NCBI GenBank assembly: GCA_022796015.1
Contig: JAAWHU010000031.1
Location: 1 to 35,800 of the forward strand
Length of the DNA: 35,800 nucleotides
From: Hungatella sp.
Lineage (GTDB): Bacteria > Bacillota > Clostridia > Lachnospirales > Lachnospiraceae
Direction of reading: 5' to 3'
The notes under the pieces were generated by a model. It was not told the DNA's origin, did no database searches, and was given only the letters and a program-made list of their open reading frames with translations. A program made the translations under genes and the position numbers. This document shows positions 8,657 to 17,065 of this stretch, piece by piece. Within the stretch, counting starts at the first letter, position 1; each line of letters begins with the position of its first letter.

Positions 8657-8949
8657 AAAAAAGCTGTAACCATACTCCTCAATCTGACAGAATCCCTGGC
8701 TTTCATCCGGTTGCAGAAATCCATAGGTTTATGGTTGATCTTGGCTGCTACCAGCATTGCATATTGCCTGGTTATCTCTGGGTTTGACCCGGTATATCCC
8801 AGCCTGATCATATGACGGTCCAGCTCACACATATCCATCCCGTTTAGATGAAAGAGACCTGACAGGTCAAGTTCTGTAATCTCCTCTCCATCATATAAAA
8901 ATGGTTCTGATAAGTTTAGTTTCAATTCAACTTTCTCTTGTTCTTCCAT
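8641..8949 (-). CDS. Tail assembly chaperone (gpE/G-like)
   Basis: A ~102-residue protein between the tube and tape measure genes, the position of tail assembly chaperones. The sequence 'LSEPFLYDGEEITELDLSGLFHLNGMDMCELDRHMIRLG...NPEITRQYAMLVAAKI' matches the phage tail assembly protein pattern (strand - 'GKE..ELDLS.L..L' - helices). I chose the ATG at 8949 with AAAGGAAG upstream; a GTG seven codons earlier overlaps the tube gene. It ends four codons after an eight-T slippery run that leads into the -1 extension described separately, which strongly supports the assignment. Confidence 0.88.
   Translation of the reverse strand: MEEQEKVELKLNLSEPFLYDGEEITELDLSGLFHLNGMDMCELDRHMIRLGYTGSNPEITRQYAMLVAAKINHKPMDFCNRMKARDSVRLRSMVTAFFYARG
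8656..8662 (-). promoter_or_regulatory. Slippery heptamer T TTT TTT for -1 frameshift
   Basis: The minus strand reads GCT TTT TTT TAC in the chaperone frame; T-TTT-TTT is a permissive X-XXY-YYZ slippery site and lies in an uninterrupted run of eight T (8655-8662). A -1 shift here is the only way to translate the 53-codon open frame that follows up to the tape measure start. The zero frame stops twelve bases later. Confidence 0.85.
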
Positions 8950-8963
8950 GTCTCTCTTCCTTT

Positions 8964-9497
8964 CTAGCACAGCTTTCTTACCTTTTCCAGATAATCTATG
9001 CCATCGATCCGGTAGATTCCATTCATCTTATCAAGCTCTATCAGCTTTTTCCCATCGATCTCATAGATTACTGTCGTAGCTTCAATGGTCACGCTGGATC
9101 CCATAACCTCACCCATATTTAATTCCCCCGGGTCTGTTTCTACGGCTCTCCCTTTTACCATGTAACGCACTCCTGCATAGTCTGATAGTCCTGTGGACTT
9201 ATCCGTGACCTGGATTGCTCCGCGGATATTCAGGGTAGTAATCTTCATGGGGTTGGCCAATTCAAACATGGGTTTGTATGCTACACGGAAGGGGACTACC
9301 TGGGTTATGGAATCATAATGGCCCACTACCGGAACATTGTAAGAACCTGTAATTCCGGCTCCGGTAATAGTTGCAACCTTGCTTGACAGCTTTGCCAAAC
9401 TCATCTTATCTGTCACGCCTACAACAAGATCTCCATCACCATCGTATACATTAAATCCAACAATAACCTCCGGTACAATCATGTTCGTAAATTCCAT
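8964..9497 (-). CDS. Major tail tube protein (P2 FII-like)
   Basis: A 177-residue tube subunit following the sheath gene, the FI-FII order of P2. Features: 'GFNVYDGDGDLVVGVTDKMSLAKLSSKVATITGAGITGSYNVPVVGHYDSITQVVPFRVAYKPMFEL', a beta-rich fold typical of contractile tail tubes, and 'LNIRGAIQVTDKSTGLSDYAGVRYMVKGRAVETDPGELNMGEVMGSSVTIEATTVIYEIDGK', which matches the conserved C-terminal half of the family. ATG start with AGGAGG nine bases upstream. Confidence 0.92.
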   Translation of the reverse strand: MEFTNMIVPEVIVGFNVYDGDGDLVVGVTDKMSLAKLSSKVATITGAGITGSYNVPVVGHYDSITQVVPFRVAYKPMFELANPMKITTLNIRGAIQVTDKSTGLSDYAGVRYMVKGRAVETDPGELNMGEVMGSSVTIEATTVIYEIDGKKLIELDKMNGIYRIDGIDYLEKVRKLC

Positions 9498-9499
9498 AC

Positions 9500-10963
9500 T
9501 TAAGCACCTCCTCCTAATGCATTCTGAATCATGGCAGGATCAAATTCAATGTTATTGGTGATATGTTCTGCCGGTGTCCAGAAAGCAATCTTCGTGTAAA
9601 ATACAATCTGACCATTCAAGATAGATGTAATAGGATTGTCCTCTTCGCTGAAGCTGATCTCCCCTCCTGCAATGCGTTCTGTACCACTTAAACTGTTCAA
9701 ATACTGGTTTTCCGCGTCTACCACACTCTCAATCAGCCGGTAATTAGTTGGATCATCTATTTTCTGCTTGTAGGATAAAATAAAATGGTTTCGATACCAG
9801 CTCATCATTCTCCTGCAGCAGATCCACCTGTCTTTAGGATCCGTTGTAGAGGGATAACTGGCAGTATTGTTTCCCCAAGAGTGCCATCCATTATCATTGA
9901 TTGCCGTTACAATCCCGAAAGAATTGACAAGAGCTGCCTGGGATGTATCTAAAGTTACTTCTGTCCCATCCTCAAGCACAGCGGAACTCATGTTCAAAAG
10001 TTCATTGGATGGGCTTTTGGCAGGCACATCACCATTTCTGGCATCTGTGTAAGCAGTCATGGCTGCCCATATGGCAGAATAGTCATAGACATCCTCTCCC
10101 AGCTTTACCTTAGGCCATAACAGAATTCCGTGTCGGCTGGCAAATCCCATGGCCTCTTTTCCCTCTTTCAGGCTGCTGTAGGTCTTATATTTTCCAGTAT
10201 CCATATCAACTGCGCACTCACATGTAAATACGCCATTTAGCCCTTCTGTTTTTGCTGCCAGTGCTGCTGCCACCTCTGGTTCTTTTGACCACCCTGGGGC
10301 CAGGAGCAGACCCGGGACCATGCCGAATCTGGGATATATCTGGCGCACCAGTTCAATTCCGCTCTCTTTCCCGGTCATCATATTATACCCACCAATAATA
10401 TCCTCTTTTGTAACCTTTGACGGATCCAACTGTGTCCCGGTTACTTTCACTTCCGTTACCGTGCCTGTCTTTTCTGTGGACAGCAGGGTAAGGTCCAGCC
10501 CTCCGGCCATATTAAACTCGGCCATATAATCCACATCCTGTTCCAGCCGCACGGCCCCCGTCTCTGAGGTGACGGACACTATAAGACCCTGCAACATAAT
10601 TCCCGGTTCGTTTATCCTTACTATTTTGGAAACTACTGGAACAGATTCTCTGGAATAATCTTTTTTGTGCTTTTGGGGATCCAGCACGTTAATAAAAATA
10701 ACCGGACTTATATTAAACACTTTAAAATTGGCGCTTATTGACTGGCATAGCGTATAATTCGCAAAATCACTGCAGTATCCCAGCTGTCTGACGGCCTCTC
10801 CGTAATTGTAGGCAATTATAGGATGATTGACCGCTTTTTCCGGTTTTTTAACCATATTCACAGGAGCTGTCCCGACTACAACCTGCAGCCCGGCTGTCCC
10901 GCTTACAGGGACGGCCAGCCTTGTATCCATCTCATTTGTATCTATCTGATGCAAATATGCCAT
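9500..10963 (-). CDS. Contractile tail sheath protein (P2 FI-like)
   Basis: A 487-residue sheath subunit. The P2 FI-type pattern is present: N-terminal 'TAGLQVVVGTAPVN', a central 'LLAPGWSKEPEVAAALAAKTEGLNGVFTCECAVDMDTG' (the sheath consensus 'APG.s....V..al...a...r'), the 'SPSNELLNMS' region, and the C-terminal segment 'IAGGEISFSEEDNPITSILNGQIVFYTKIAFWTPAEHI', which forms the inter-subunit beta handshake in sheaths. Its presence fixes the virion as a myovirus. ATG start; AAAGGAGAG lies upstream with slightly long spacing. It is followed two bases later by the tube gene. Confidence 0.95.
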   Translation of the reverse strand: MAYLHQIDTNEMDTRLAVPVSGTAGLQVVVGTAPVNMVKKPEKAVNHPIIAYNYGEAVRQLGYCSDFANYTLCQSISANFKVFNISPVIFINVLDPQKHKKDYSRESVPVVSKIVRINEPGIMLQGLIVSVTSETGAVRLEQDVDYMAEFNMAGGLDLTLLSTEKTGTVTEVKVTGTQLDPSKVTKEDIIGGYNMMTGKESGIELVRQIYPRFGMVPGLLLAPGWSKEPEVAAALAAKTEGLNGVFTCECAVDMDTGKYKTYSSLKEGKEAMGFASRHGILLWPKVKLGEDVYDYSAIWAAMTAYTDARNGDVPAKSPSNELLNMSSAVLEDGTEVTLDTSQAALVNSFGIVTAINDNGWHSWGNNTASYPSTTDPKDRWICCRRMMSWYRNHFILSYKQKIDDPTNYRLIESVVDAENQYLNSLSGTERIAGGEISFSEEDNPITSILNGQIVFYTKIAFWTPAEHITNNIEFDPAMIQNALGGGA

Positions 10964-10970
10964 GATCTGC

Positions 10971-11282
10971 TTACTCTCCTTTCCTGAAAAAATCCTCTGC
11001 GGACCTGTAAATGCGGCACAATGCGGAATCCGAACTTGCCAATTCCCGGTTTGCTGCTGCCAGCTTTTCTATGGGGACCAGTAATTCTCCAATCACAGAT
11101 TTTCGTTTTACTGCCTCTACCAGAGCCGTTGAAGGTCCATTATTGTAAATCGTCCCCCTTGCTGCGCCTTTAAAGGAAGGACCAATATATACCTGTATGC
11201 CCGGTTTCGGACTCTCTTTTTGCACCGGTGCAATTTTGTCATCTCTTTTCTTTTCCTGCAATGTCTCCTTTTTGTCATTCAT
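10971..11282 (-). CDS. Uncharacterised tail-operon protein before the sheath gene
   Basis: A ~103-residue protein whose ATG overlaps the preceding stop as ATGA. It has a lysine/glutamate-rich N-terminus (MNDKKETLQEKKRDDK) and a compact strand-rich part 'GIQVYIGPSFKGAARGTIYNNGPSTALVEAVKR', followed by a helix 'VPIEKLAAANRELASSDSALCRIYRSAEDFF'. Small proteins of this shape ('YIGP.......G.') sit directly upstream of sheath genes in many Firmicutes contractile phages, so a role in tail completion or sheath assembly is plausible. I cannot name a family. The longer frame upstream is a shadow of the neighbouring gene. Confidence 0.75.
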   Translation of the reverse strand: MNDKKETLQEKKRDDKIAPVQKESPKPGIQVYIGPSFKGAARGTIYNNGPSTALVEAVKRKSVIGELLVPIEKLAAANRELASSDSALCRIYRSAEDFFRKGE

Positions 11283-11827
11283 AGATATTTTATCTCCCTT
11301 CTGAAACCTGAAAAGGAAAAGGTCATGGAAATAGCCCCAAAGAAATATGGATAGGTATCTTCCTCCTGGAGTGCCCACTCAAAATCACCCTTATGGATAT
11401 ACTGTCTGTCCAGAATGGGATCCTTGGCAAATCTTTCATAAACTCTCTGGATCAGGTTCATGACCTCTTCATGACCTTTGTTCTCCTCTGACTGATTGTA
11501 AATACCAAAACAGATGGCCGTTTTGACCATCTGCTCTCCATTACTTCCCTTTATCTCTCCGCCTCCAATTTTTACCACTGCCCATGGGCATTTCAAAACC
11601 GCATCCTCTTCCTGATCCTCATAGTCAATAGAATCCTGATATTCACCAGCTCCGTCTTCAGCTTTCCTCCTTGGAATGGGGAGATTCTGACAGTATGCTT
11701 GGATATGTGCCTCCCCTATCCCTCCCTTCCCCTTCTGTGGCACCTGAAACAGCATATCCTTAGCAATCTCTTCTACTTCCCGGGCCAGGGCTCTTTGGAA
11801 CAGCAACGGTGTTTTTGATGCCTCCAT
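11279..11827 (-). CDS. Putative tail terminator / tail completion protein
   Basis: A 182-residue protein between the gpZ-like gene and the sheath block, where the tail terminator (lambda U-like) usually lies. The content 'DYEDQEEDAVLKCPWAVVKIGGGEIKGSNGEQMVKTAICFGIYNQSEENKGHEEVMNLIQRVYERFAKDPILDRQYIHKGDFEWALQEEDTYPYFFGAISMTFSF' has the strand-helix alternation of such proteins ('...C.PFVIV...' then '.V..LI.ri...l....', ending in a 'w.g...l.f' strand). No catalytic motif. ATG start with GGGAGG; ATGA overlap downstream. Assignment rests on position and fold pattern. Confidence 0.6.
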   Translation of the reverse strand: MEASKTPLLFQRALAREVEEIAKDMLFQVPQKGKGGIGEAHIQAYCQNLPIPRRKAEDGAGEYQDSIDYEDQEEDAVLKCPWAVVKIGGGEIKGSNGEQMVKTAICFGIYNQSEENKGHEEVMNLIQRVYERFAKDPILDRQYIHKGDFEWALQEEDTYPYFFGAISMTFSFSGFRREIKYL

Positions 11828-11829
11828 AC

Positions 11830-12450
11830 TTATCCTCCCTTCAGTACTTTGTCTAACATCTTATTAATTTCTTCGTGAAGGCGCTTCGATATCTCATCTG
11901 CATCGTAAACGTTTTTTGCCATGCTGGCCTTGGAAGGGGAATACCATACCCGGAGTTTCTCGTAATGCGGTTTCTTTGGCTTCCCTGCATACTTTTTCAT
12001 GTTCTCTCCTGGTACCCGGCTCACCACCGCTACATGGCCACTCCGGAATCTGACCACAAATCCTTCATCAAATTTTTTGCTGCTTCCCTTCAGCACATTT
12101 CCCCGCGGCCGGAAGGTGCTGTATCTCCCTTTCCCTGTATAAGGGCTCCTGACTTTCAGGCTTGTCACATGAAAATCTTTCACTTCGTGTATGGGTGAAG
12201 AGAATATCACCACTGCCTCTGTGGATGATACGGTTGCTTTCTCAATCCTGCTACTTTTAAGAGCCTCGCTCTTCCTGGCAGCTTTTCCCGCATACCGGGC
12301 TGCTATCTTCTTGGCCAGAAGTTCCCTGGTTTGCCTGGCTGTGTTGTTTACGGCTGTTTTTAATATAGATTCTTCTGACTTATCCAATATTCTGAGACTT
12401 TGTATCACCCTTCCATAATCCGTTTCGTCAACCTTTACTTCAAGAATCAT
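11830..12450 (-). CDS. Minor tail protein Z-like (head-tail connection)
   Basis: A 206-residue basic protein. The N-terminal half 'LDKSEESILKTAVNNTARQTRELLAKKIAARYAGKAARKSEALKSSRIEKATVSSTEAVVIFSSP' fits the lambda gpZ / prophage minor tail Z pattern ('A.N.tar.t...l.k.....Y..k......s..i.kA....l.a.i...'). It is followed by a basic 'RPRGNVLKGSSKKFDEGFVVRFRSGHVAVVSR' part. Such proteins finish the tail before head joining. The start overlaps the upstream stop as ATGA. Moderately confident from the conserved helix. Confidence 0.75.
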   Translation of the reverse strand: MILEVKVDETDYGRVIQSLRILDKSEESILKTAVNNTARQTRELLAKKIAARYAGKAARKSEALKSSRIEKATVSSTEAVVIFSSPIHEVKDFHVTSLKVRSPYTGKGRYSTFRPRGNVLKGSSKKFDEGFVVRFRSGHVAVVSRVPGENMKKYAGKPKKPHYEKLRVWYSPSKASMAKNVYDADEISKRLHEEINKMLDKVLKGG

Positions 12451-12782
12451 ACCTTCGCTGCCCCCAGGGTAATAGAATAGATCCCGCCCTCATCGATGGC
12501 ATCCTCAATCCGGTATATACTGCCGTCCAGCTTTAATGTCCTCCCAATCACGGGAAGCCTTCCAAAATCGCTTCGTGCCACATAAATGAGAACCTGCTTT
12601 TCATAGATCCCTTCTATTCTTCCCTGTTCCCTCTGCTTCTTTGACCGCTCCACCACTTCCAAGCCATCAACAACAATCACCATCTCTTTTCCATCCACAA
12701 CATGGGCTTCCCCAAATTCTTCCGGGTTGAGGAATACACCCCGAAGATCCTCTGCTGCAAGTTCTTTAAATCCTGGCTCCAT
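12447..12782 (-). CDS. Head-tail joining protein, small
   Basis: A 111-residue protein between the decoration protein and gpZ-like genes. The fold pattern is strand-rich: 'NPEEFGEAHVVDGKEMVIVVDGLEVVER', then 'IYEKQVLIYVARSDFGRLPVIGRTLKLDGSIYRIEDAIDEGGIYSITL'. The last part ('P..G..l..dG..Y.V.......g...i.L') is characteristic of lambda FII/head-tail attachment-like small proteins. Role inferred from this pattern and from the position between capsid and tail genes. ATG start with AAGGAG upstream. Confidence 0.7.
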   Translation of the reverse strand: MEPGFKELAAEDLRGVFLNPEEFGEAHVVDGKEMVIVVDGLEVVERSKKQREQGRIEGIYEKQVLIYVARSDFGRLPVIGRTLKLDGSIYRIEDAIDEGGIYSITLGAAKV

Positions 12783-12800
12783 ATTCTCTTTTCTCCTTCC

Positions 12801-13163
12801 TCAGCCCAGCAGCTTCACAGCTATAGCTGTATCGTCTATGCCTGCTCCTGCTGCCGCATAACCAGCTGGGATATTGGAGGCTGCCGGGTCGGATTCGCCG
12901 CTTCCTGCCGTCTCCTCCTGATCCGTGATCCCGGCTCCATCGAAAAATACCGCAGTTCCCATAGGGATTGCGGTATTCCCGGTTTTTGTAATCTCAAAAA
13001 CTCCACAGACATGAACAGACCCGGTTTTTCCCGGATCAATATCGGTCCCGGCCACTCCGATTCTCGTAATCAAAGGGATAATCTCTCCTTCGTTAATCTT
13101 TTCTTCCCCTGAATTTGTGTAATCCAGCGACTCTCCGCGCTGTATGTACCTTGCTTTTTCCAT
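12801..13163 (-). CDS. Capsid decoration / cement protein (DUF2190-like)
   Basis: A 120-residue protein directly downstream of the major capsid gene. The pattern 'ARYIQRGESLDYTNSGEEKINEGEIIPLITRIGVAGTDIDPGKTGSVHVCGVFEITKTGNTAIPMGTAVFFDGAGIT' is the DUF2190 type: a start with 'A..y.q.G..l.y', followed by 'I..G.vv.l....GvA..dI..G..G.v...GvfelpK...ai..G..vyWd'. These proteins decorate or cement HK97-fold capsids. The C-terminus ends with 'AAGAGIDDTAIAVKLL', also typical. ATG start with AAAGGAGA. Confidence 0.85.
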   Translation of the reverse strand: MEKARYIQRGESLDYTNSGEEKINEGEIIPLITRIGVAGTDIDPGKTGSVHVCGVFEITKTGNTAIPMGTAVFFDGAGITDQEETAGSGESDPAASNIPAGYAAAGAGIDDTAIAVKLLG

Positions 13164-13178
13164 ATGGTTCTCCTTTCT

Positions 13179-14705
13179 TTATCCAATGGGAACTCCTGGG
13201 TTCTTTGCCATCCCCCGGTAATCCCTCACACTAATCCCCCAGTCCAAAAAGATATCCCATGTAAATCCAAGGGTTCCCGGTGCTTCCATTCTGCGGACTG
13301 TAGGCGTCTCCTGTCCGTTTAAGTAATCCACCTGAATCCCTCTGGCGCTTGATGGGTCTGCAAACATAAACCATGGGCATGGGTTTTTCTTTGCCAGGAC
13401 ATTTAATACTGGAGACTGCACTACCTTTAACGGGTAATTGTGTAAAGGATTGATATCATTGTTGGCAGCCCCCGTCACCTGGGTGGACCGCAGGATAACA
13501 GCCATATCAAACTCATATCCCATAGGCAGCACAATGGTTCTCGGCGTAATGTAGATAGCCTCACCAAACTGATCTGTCTGTCCCTGCATCAGAAGGATAA
13601 TGCTCTGGATAGAGGTCTGTGTCGGCTTTGAGCCTTTGTCCTCCAGGTTTTTATGATCTTTACTGAAAAGTTCTTTTTTATCAAAGATTTTATCATTGTT
13701 AAACAAAATCACATAGACCTGTTTGTCAATGGTCTTTTTTGCCCGCGCGGCATACAGTCCTGGTATTTCTGTGATAAATCCAATATCATCATTGATAAAT
13801 GCCTGACGGGTCATACTGAACTGCTTCCCATAGGTCTCCAGTTTGCGGCTCGGCAGCATGTCGGTTTTTGGAATGTCTGCCTTAATCTCCCCATTTTCCG
13901 GCACTTTCAGAAAGTCACCCACTCCGCCGATCACATACTCATGATCCTTTGTGTCTTTAAAGTCACTCAAGCTCCCTTTTGTAGTAAACTCCTGGAAGGT
14001 TGTCGGAACCTGGTTGTAGAGATGGACGATGCTTTTCCTGATTGTATTATCCATGATAGCCGGAAATGCCGCCGAAGGGTTGTAGAACTGCCGGCAGAGC
14101 TCTGCATACAGGTCACTCTTATCCATTCGCAGCAGTTCATTGGCGCTTCTTCCCTCCCTTGACAGACATTCTATGCCAAGATCCCTCAGACTCATTCCCC
14201 TCATCGGTACAGGATCTCCCGGCTGTGTATGAACTGGAATATTGGAACGCATCAGCAGACCATCTGTGGCTGCATCCCTGAACTTGTCCCCTTCATCCGC
14301 CATCACTCTTACAGCAATCGGCGCACCTCCGGCTTTTAATTCTTCCAGAATCGCCTCTCTGACCTGATCCATTGTGTGCCCCTGGCGAATATGCTCTAAG
14401 GCATCAACCTGAAATTCCCTGCATATGGCAGTGATATCCTGAACCCTCTGACGTTCTGTCTCTACAGCCCTGGCCGCTATATCCTGACCGGTTTCACCAG
14501 AGGACTGCATCGTGTTTCCTGGTACGCCATGTCCCTGTCCGCTCTCCTCCTCTTCAATTTCTCTGGTCAGGCTGTCAATCTCCGCCTGCAGGCTCTCAAA
14601 CTGTGCGTTTTCTTCTTCCGTAAGCTCACGGCAGGCGCTTTTTGCATTATTTACAAGTGCCCTCTGAGCTGCAATCATCGCCGCTCGTTTCTGCCTTTTA
14701 GTCAT
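13179..14705 (-). CDS. Major capsid protein with N-terminal scaffold domain (HK97 fold)
   Basis: A 508-residue capsid precursor next to the prohead protease gene. The first ~100 residues are charged and helical ('ELTEEENAQFESLQAEIDSLTREIEEEESG'), a scaffold-like delta domain expected to be cut off by the protease. The remainder includes 'TTFQEFTTKGSLSDFKDTKDHEYVIGGVGDFLKVPENGEIKADIPKTDMLPSRKLETYGKQFSMTRQAFINDDIGFITEIPGLYA', a capsid pattern seen in HK97/Mu-type head proteins, and a C-terminal 'FTWDIFLDWGISVRDYRG'. The ATG overlaps the protease stop as ATGA. Confidence 0.88.
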   Translation of the reverse strand: MTKRQKRAAMIAAQRALVNNAKSACRELTEEENAQFESLQAEIDSLTREIEEEESGQGHGVPGNTMQSSGETGQDIAARAVETERQRVQDITAICREFQVDALEHIRQGHTMDQVREAILEELKAGGAPIAVRVMADEGDKFRDAATDGLLMRSNIPVHTQPGDPVPMRGMSLRDLGIECLSREGRSANELLRMDKSDLYAELCRQFYNPSAAFPAIMDNTIRKSIVHLYNQVPTTFQEFTTKGSLSDFKDTKDHEYVIGGVGDFLKVPENGEIKADIPKTDMLPSRKLETYGKQFSMTRQAFINDDIGFITEIPGLYAARAKKTIDKQVYVILFNNDKIFDKKELFSKDHKNLEDKGSKPTQTSIQSIILLMQGQTDQFGEAIYITPRTIVLPMGYEFDMAVILRSTQVTGAANNDINPLHNYPLKVVQSPVLNVLAKKNPCPWFMFADPSSARGIQVDYLNGQETPTVRRMEAPGTLGFTWDIFLDWGISVRDYRGMAKNPGVPIG

Positions 14706-15361
14706 CCTTCTTCCTCCTTGTCTAAATTTTCATTTATCTGAAGCTGCCGCTCTTGTATAGTCGGCACATACTTCTCATTTTCATGTACGGTCTCTGGCCC
14801 GCTCTGCATCCCTCTTCCAACTCCCACCGTTGGGTCTGCCGGTACAGATACGATGGAAATCTCATAAGGTGTCCATCGTTTTGCAATGCTGCAGGGTCCT
14901 GTAAATCTCCCATCTGCAGATTTCTTTGCTGCTCCCACCTCTTCCCAAATATCTACCAAATACCCGACAGATACCCCTTTTAATGTTCCGCCCTTTACTT
15001 TTTGGTATATAGCATCCGATTTCTCATCCTCATCAAATCGAATTTTGGCGTGGCCGCGGTTCCTGTCGCACCATGCTTTCTCAATTTTTGCAATCACATA
15101 ATCGCGGTTATGATTGAACAGTACACACCCGGTACTTTTAAGGCGTTCTAAAACCATACATCCTTCAGAATGATCCAGAATCTCCACTCCCCACCATCTG
15201 GTGTAAGGCTCTTCCGAGGAAAAGGTGATCTCTACCACCCTGTCTTCATTTTCAACAGTGCGTATGCCTCCCTGCATAGATCTCTGCATCCGCTCACTTA
15301 CTTCCTCCTGCTTTTTCTTTTCCTGTACCATTGTCAGCATAGGCTTGTCTTCCCTTTCCAA
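14702..15361 (-). CDS. Prohead protease (HK97 family, U35)
   Basis: A serine protease of ~219 residues that matures the capsid. The expected catalytic landmarks are visible: His in 'GCVLFNHNRD', Ser in 'LKGVSVGYLVD', and the 'TPYEISIVSVPADPTVGVGR' segment carrying the family's conserved glutamate and strand. Position between portal and capsid genes fits. The upstream limit given is a TTG with GGAGGTG; an ATG seven codons in (15340), preceded by AAGGGAAG, is an equally good start. It overlaps the portal 3' end by about 68 bases (or 47 with the later start). Confidence 0.9.
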   Translation of the reverse strand: MEREDKPMLTMVQEKKKQEEVSERMQRSMQGGIRTVENEDRVVEITFSSEEPYTRWWGVEILDHSEGCMVLERLKSTGCVLFNHNRDYVIAKIEKAWCDRNRGHAKIRFDEDEKSDAIYQKVKGGTLKGVSVGYLVDIWEEVGAAKKSADGRFTGPCSIAKRWTPYEISIVSVPADPTVGVGRGMQSGPETVHENEKYVPTIQERQLQINENLDKEEEG

Positions 15362-16808
15362 AAATCACACCTCCCATATCAATTCCCTTTGATTTTCCGT
15401 AGTTAAGAATCTCTGCAATTTCATCAATCTGCTCTTTCCAGTCTTTTCCATTCTCCGCTGCAAGGTCTGCCCATGTCTTCTGCCCGGTATTAAGAGCCGT
15501 TTTATTTGCATTGGCTTCTTTGAGCGGATCAATCCATTTCTTTGGTGCCTGTATCCACGAGTGGTCCAGATAGTCCTCCTTTTTCTCCCAAAAGTCCTTA
15601 ATGATGATCTTTCCCGACAATACCAAAGAGATAACAAAGGTCTCATATATCTCATCCATAATATGCAGCAGCATATCCCGATCCTCGGCATAGGTCAGTT
15701 CATCCTCGATCATTCCCTGTCTTGCGGAACTGTAATTACTCTCGGACATATCCCTGCTGACTGTCTCGTAGCTGAGTCCCTGACCGGAGCCTACCAGACG
15801 CAGCTCCTGCTTTATGTATGCTGTGGCATCCGTAGCCTGTCCTGAAGGATTGACTATATCCACAGAGTCATCAGCATTCAGATACTGGATCATGCCCGGC
15901 GTAATTGTCTTTCCGGAATATGCCTCCGGCTGCTCTCCGCTGCTTGCAGCCCTTCCTGGCCTTCCTCCGCCGATCCCTGCATTAGACGCGATTCTTTTTA
16001 TGAATACGGCCAGACATGACAGAATCCTTTCCTTTACCGATACTGCACGCATAAACTCATTGGTATCGCGTATCCTCGTAATGGTCGGCGCCATATCAGA
16101 TATCTCCCTAATTTGGGTTGGACGGGTCTTTTCGTAGAAAAAAATAACGTCTTTTGCTTCGATGTACACCGGGTCGTTGATTGCCATTCCGTCAATACTA
16201 TACTGCCGTATAAAATAACCTACTGGCCGATTATACTGGTTGTATTCGATTCCACCGACCACCCGGTTCTTTTTTGATTTTGGACTTACTGCCGCCATAT
16301 CCAGCTCATCCACTTCAAGGGCTTGCAGTTTAAACGGAACCAAGCCATCGGAGGTATATCTTTTCAGGAGCAGAATCCCTCCATCAACCTTTTTCCTGAC
16401 AACTACCATCCTCATCAGGGCATCAAAACACTGGGTTCCTGTTACGTCACAGTTTCTCTGTTTGCACCATATCTTCCAGTTCTTCTCAATCATCCTGTTC
16501 AGTTCTTCACTGCCGGTATTTGCGCGGAGCCGGTATCCAGCTCCATAAACATTCCTTTTGTATGCCCTGGTCACGGAGTTCATGATATCTGAATTCCGTT
16601 CCAAATCCCTGGCCCGTGCCCGCAGTGTGTCACGGTCAAACCGATCCGTCATTTCAGCCGAATCATTAAATACACGCCAGCCTGCATTCAGCCTGTCATA
16701 TCCGGCTGCATCGTAACTCCGGCCATGTTCCATAGCTCTTCGATATACCTCTCTCTGGTACCCTGCTCTCGGAGAAATCCAGCCGATCACACTATCAAGC
16801 CAGTTCAT
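15294..16808 (-). CDS. Portal protein (lambda gpB type)
   Basis: A 504-residue portal, the dodecameric DNA gate of the head. Lambda-type family signs: 'MNWLDSVIGWISPRAGYQREVYRRAMEHGRSYDAAGYDRLNAGWRVFNDSAEMTDRFDRDTLRARARDLERNSDIMNSVTRAYKRNVYGAGYRLRA', and later 'GSGQGLSYETVSRDMSESNYSSARQGMIED', the strongly conserved 'G..LGVPYEL...D.s..NYSS.R' core. Start ATG 16808 is preceded by an excellent AGGAGGTGATAG; the longer in-frame extension upstream is not phage-like. It lies between the gpW-like gene and the prohead protease. Confidence 0.95.
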   Translation of the reverse strand: MNWLDSVIGWISPRAGYQREVYRRAMEHGRSYDAAGYDRLNAGWRVFNDSAEMTDRFDRDTLRARARDLERNSDIMNSVTRAYKRNVYGAGYRLRANTGSEELNRMIEKNWKIWCKQRNCDVTGTQCFDALMRMVVVRKKVDGGILLLKRYTSDGLVPFKLQALEVDELDMAAVSPKSKKNRVVGGIEYNQYNRPVGYFIRQYSIDGMAINDPVYIEAKDVIFFYEKTRPTQIREISDMAPTITRIRDTNEFMRAVSVKERILSCLAVFIKRIASNAGIGGGRPGRAASSGEQPEAYSGKTITPGMIQYLNADDSVDIVNPSGQATDATAYIKQELRLVGSGQGLSYETVSRDMSESNYSSARQGMIEDELTYAEDRDMLLHIMDEIYETFVISLVLSGKIIIKDFWEKKEDYLDHSWIQAPKKWIDPLKEANANKTALNTGQKTWADLAAENGKDWKEQIDEIAEILNYGKSKGIDMGGVIFGKGRQAYADNGTGKEKAGGSK

Positions 16809-16815
16809 GGTTCTA

Positions 16816-17055
16816 TCACCTCCTGTCAAAAACTGCCACATAAGTATCGCGAAGCAGAGAGCTTTCTTTTCCGGCCTGGATCTGTGCCTGGAGCCTCGAC
16901 TGCATTTCAAATAATAGTTCCAGATCCGCCCTGGTCAGCTGCTTGCTCCCGATCCGGTAGGACTGCCCGCCCTTTAACACTGTATAGATAGCGTTATTCA
17001 CTGTCTGGAGCTGCTCCTCTGGCCCCTTTCCAAACAAGTTATGATTGTCTTCCAT
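16816..17055 (-). CDS. Head-tail joining protein gpW-like / DUF6148-like
   Basis: A 79-residue protein between large terminase and portal, exactly the lambda A-W-B position. The sequence has the short family pattern 'QTVNNAIYTVLKGGQSYRIGSKQLTRADLELLFEMQSRLQAQIQ' with the 'AI..il.GGqSy.igg..ltradL..L...i..l....' core. gpW-type proteins seal DNA in the head and accept the tail connector. Its stop overlaps the portal ribosome binding site, so the two are likely coupled. Confidence 0.85.
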   Translation of the reverse strand: MEDNHNLFGKGPEEQLQTVNNAIYTVLKGGQSYRIGSKQLTRADLELLFEMQSRLQAQIQAGKESSLLRDTYVAVFDRR

Positions 17056-17065
17056 ATATCCCTCC

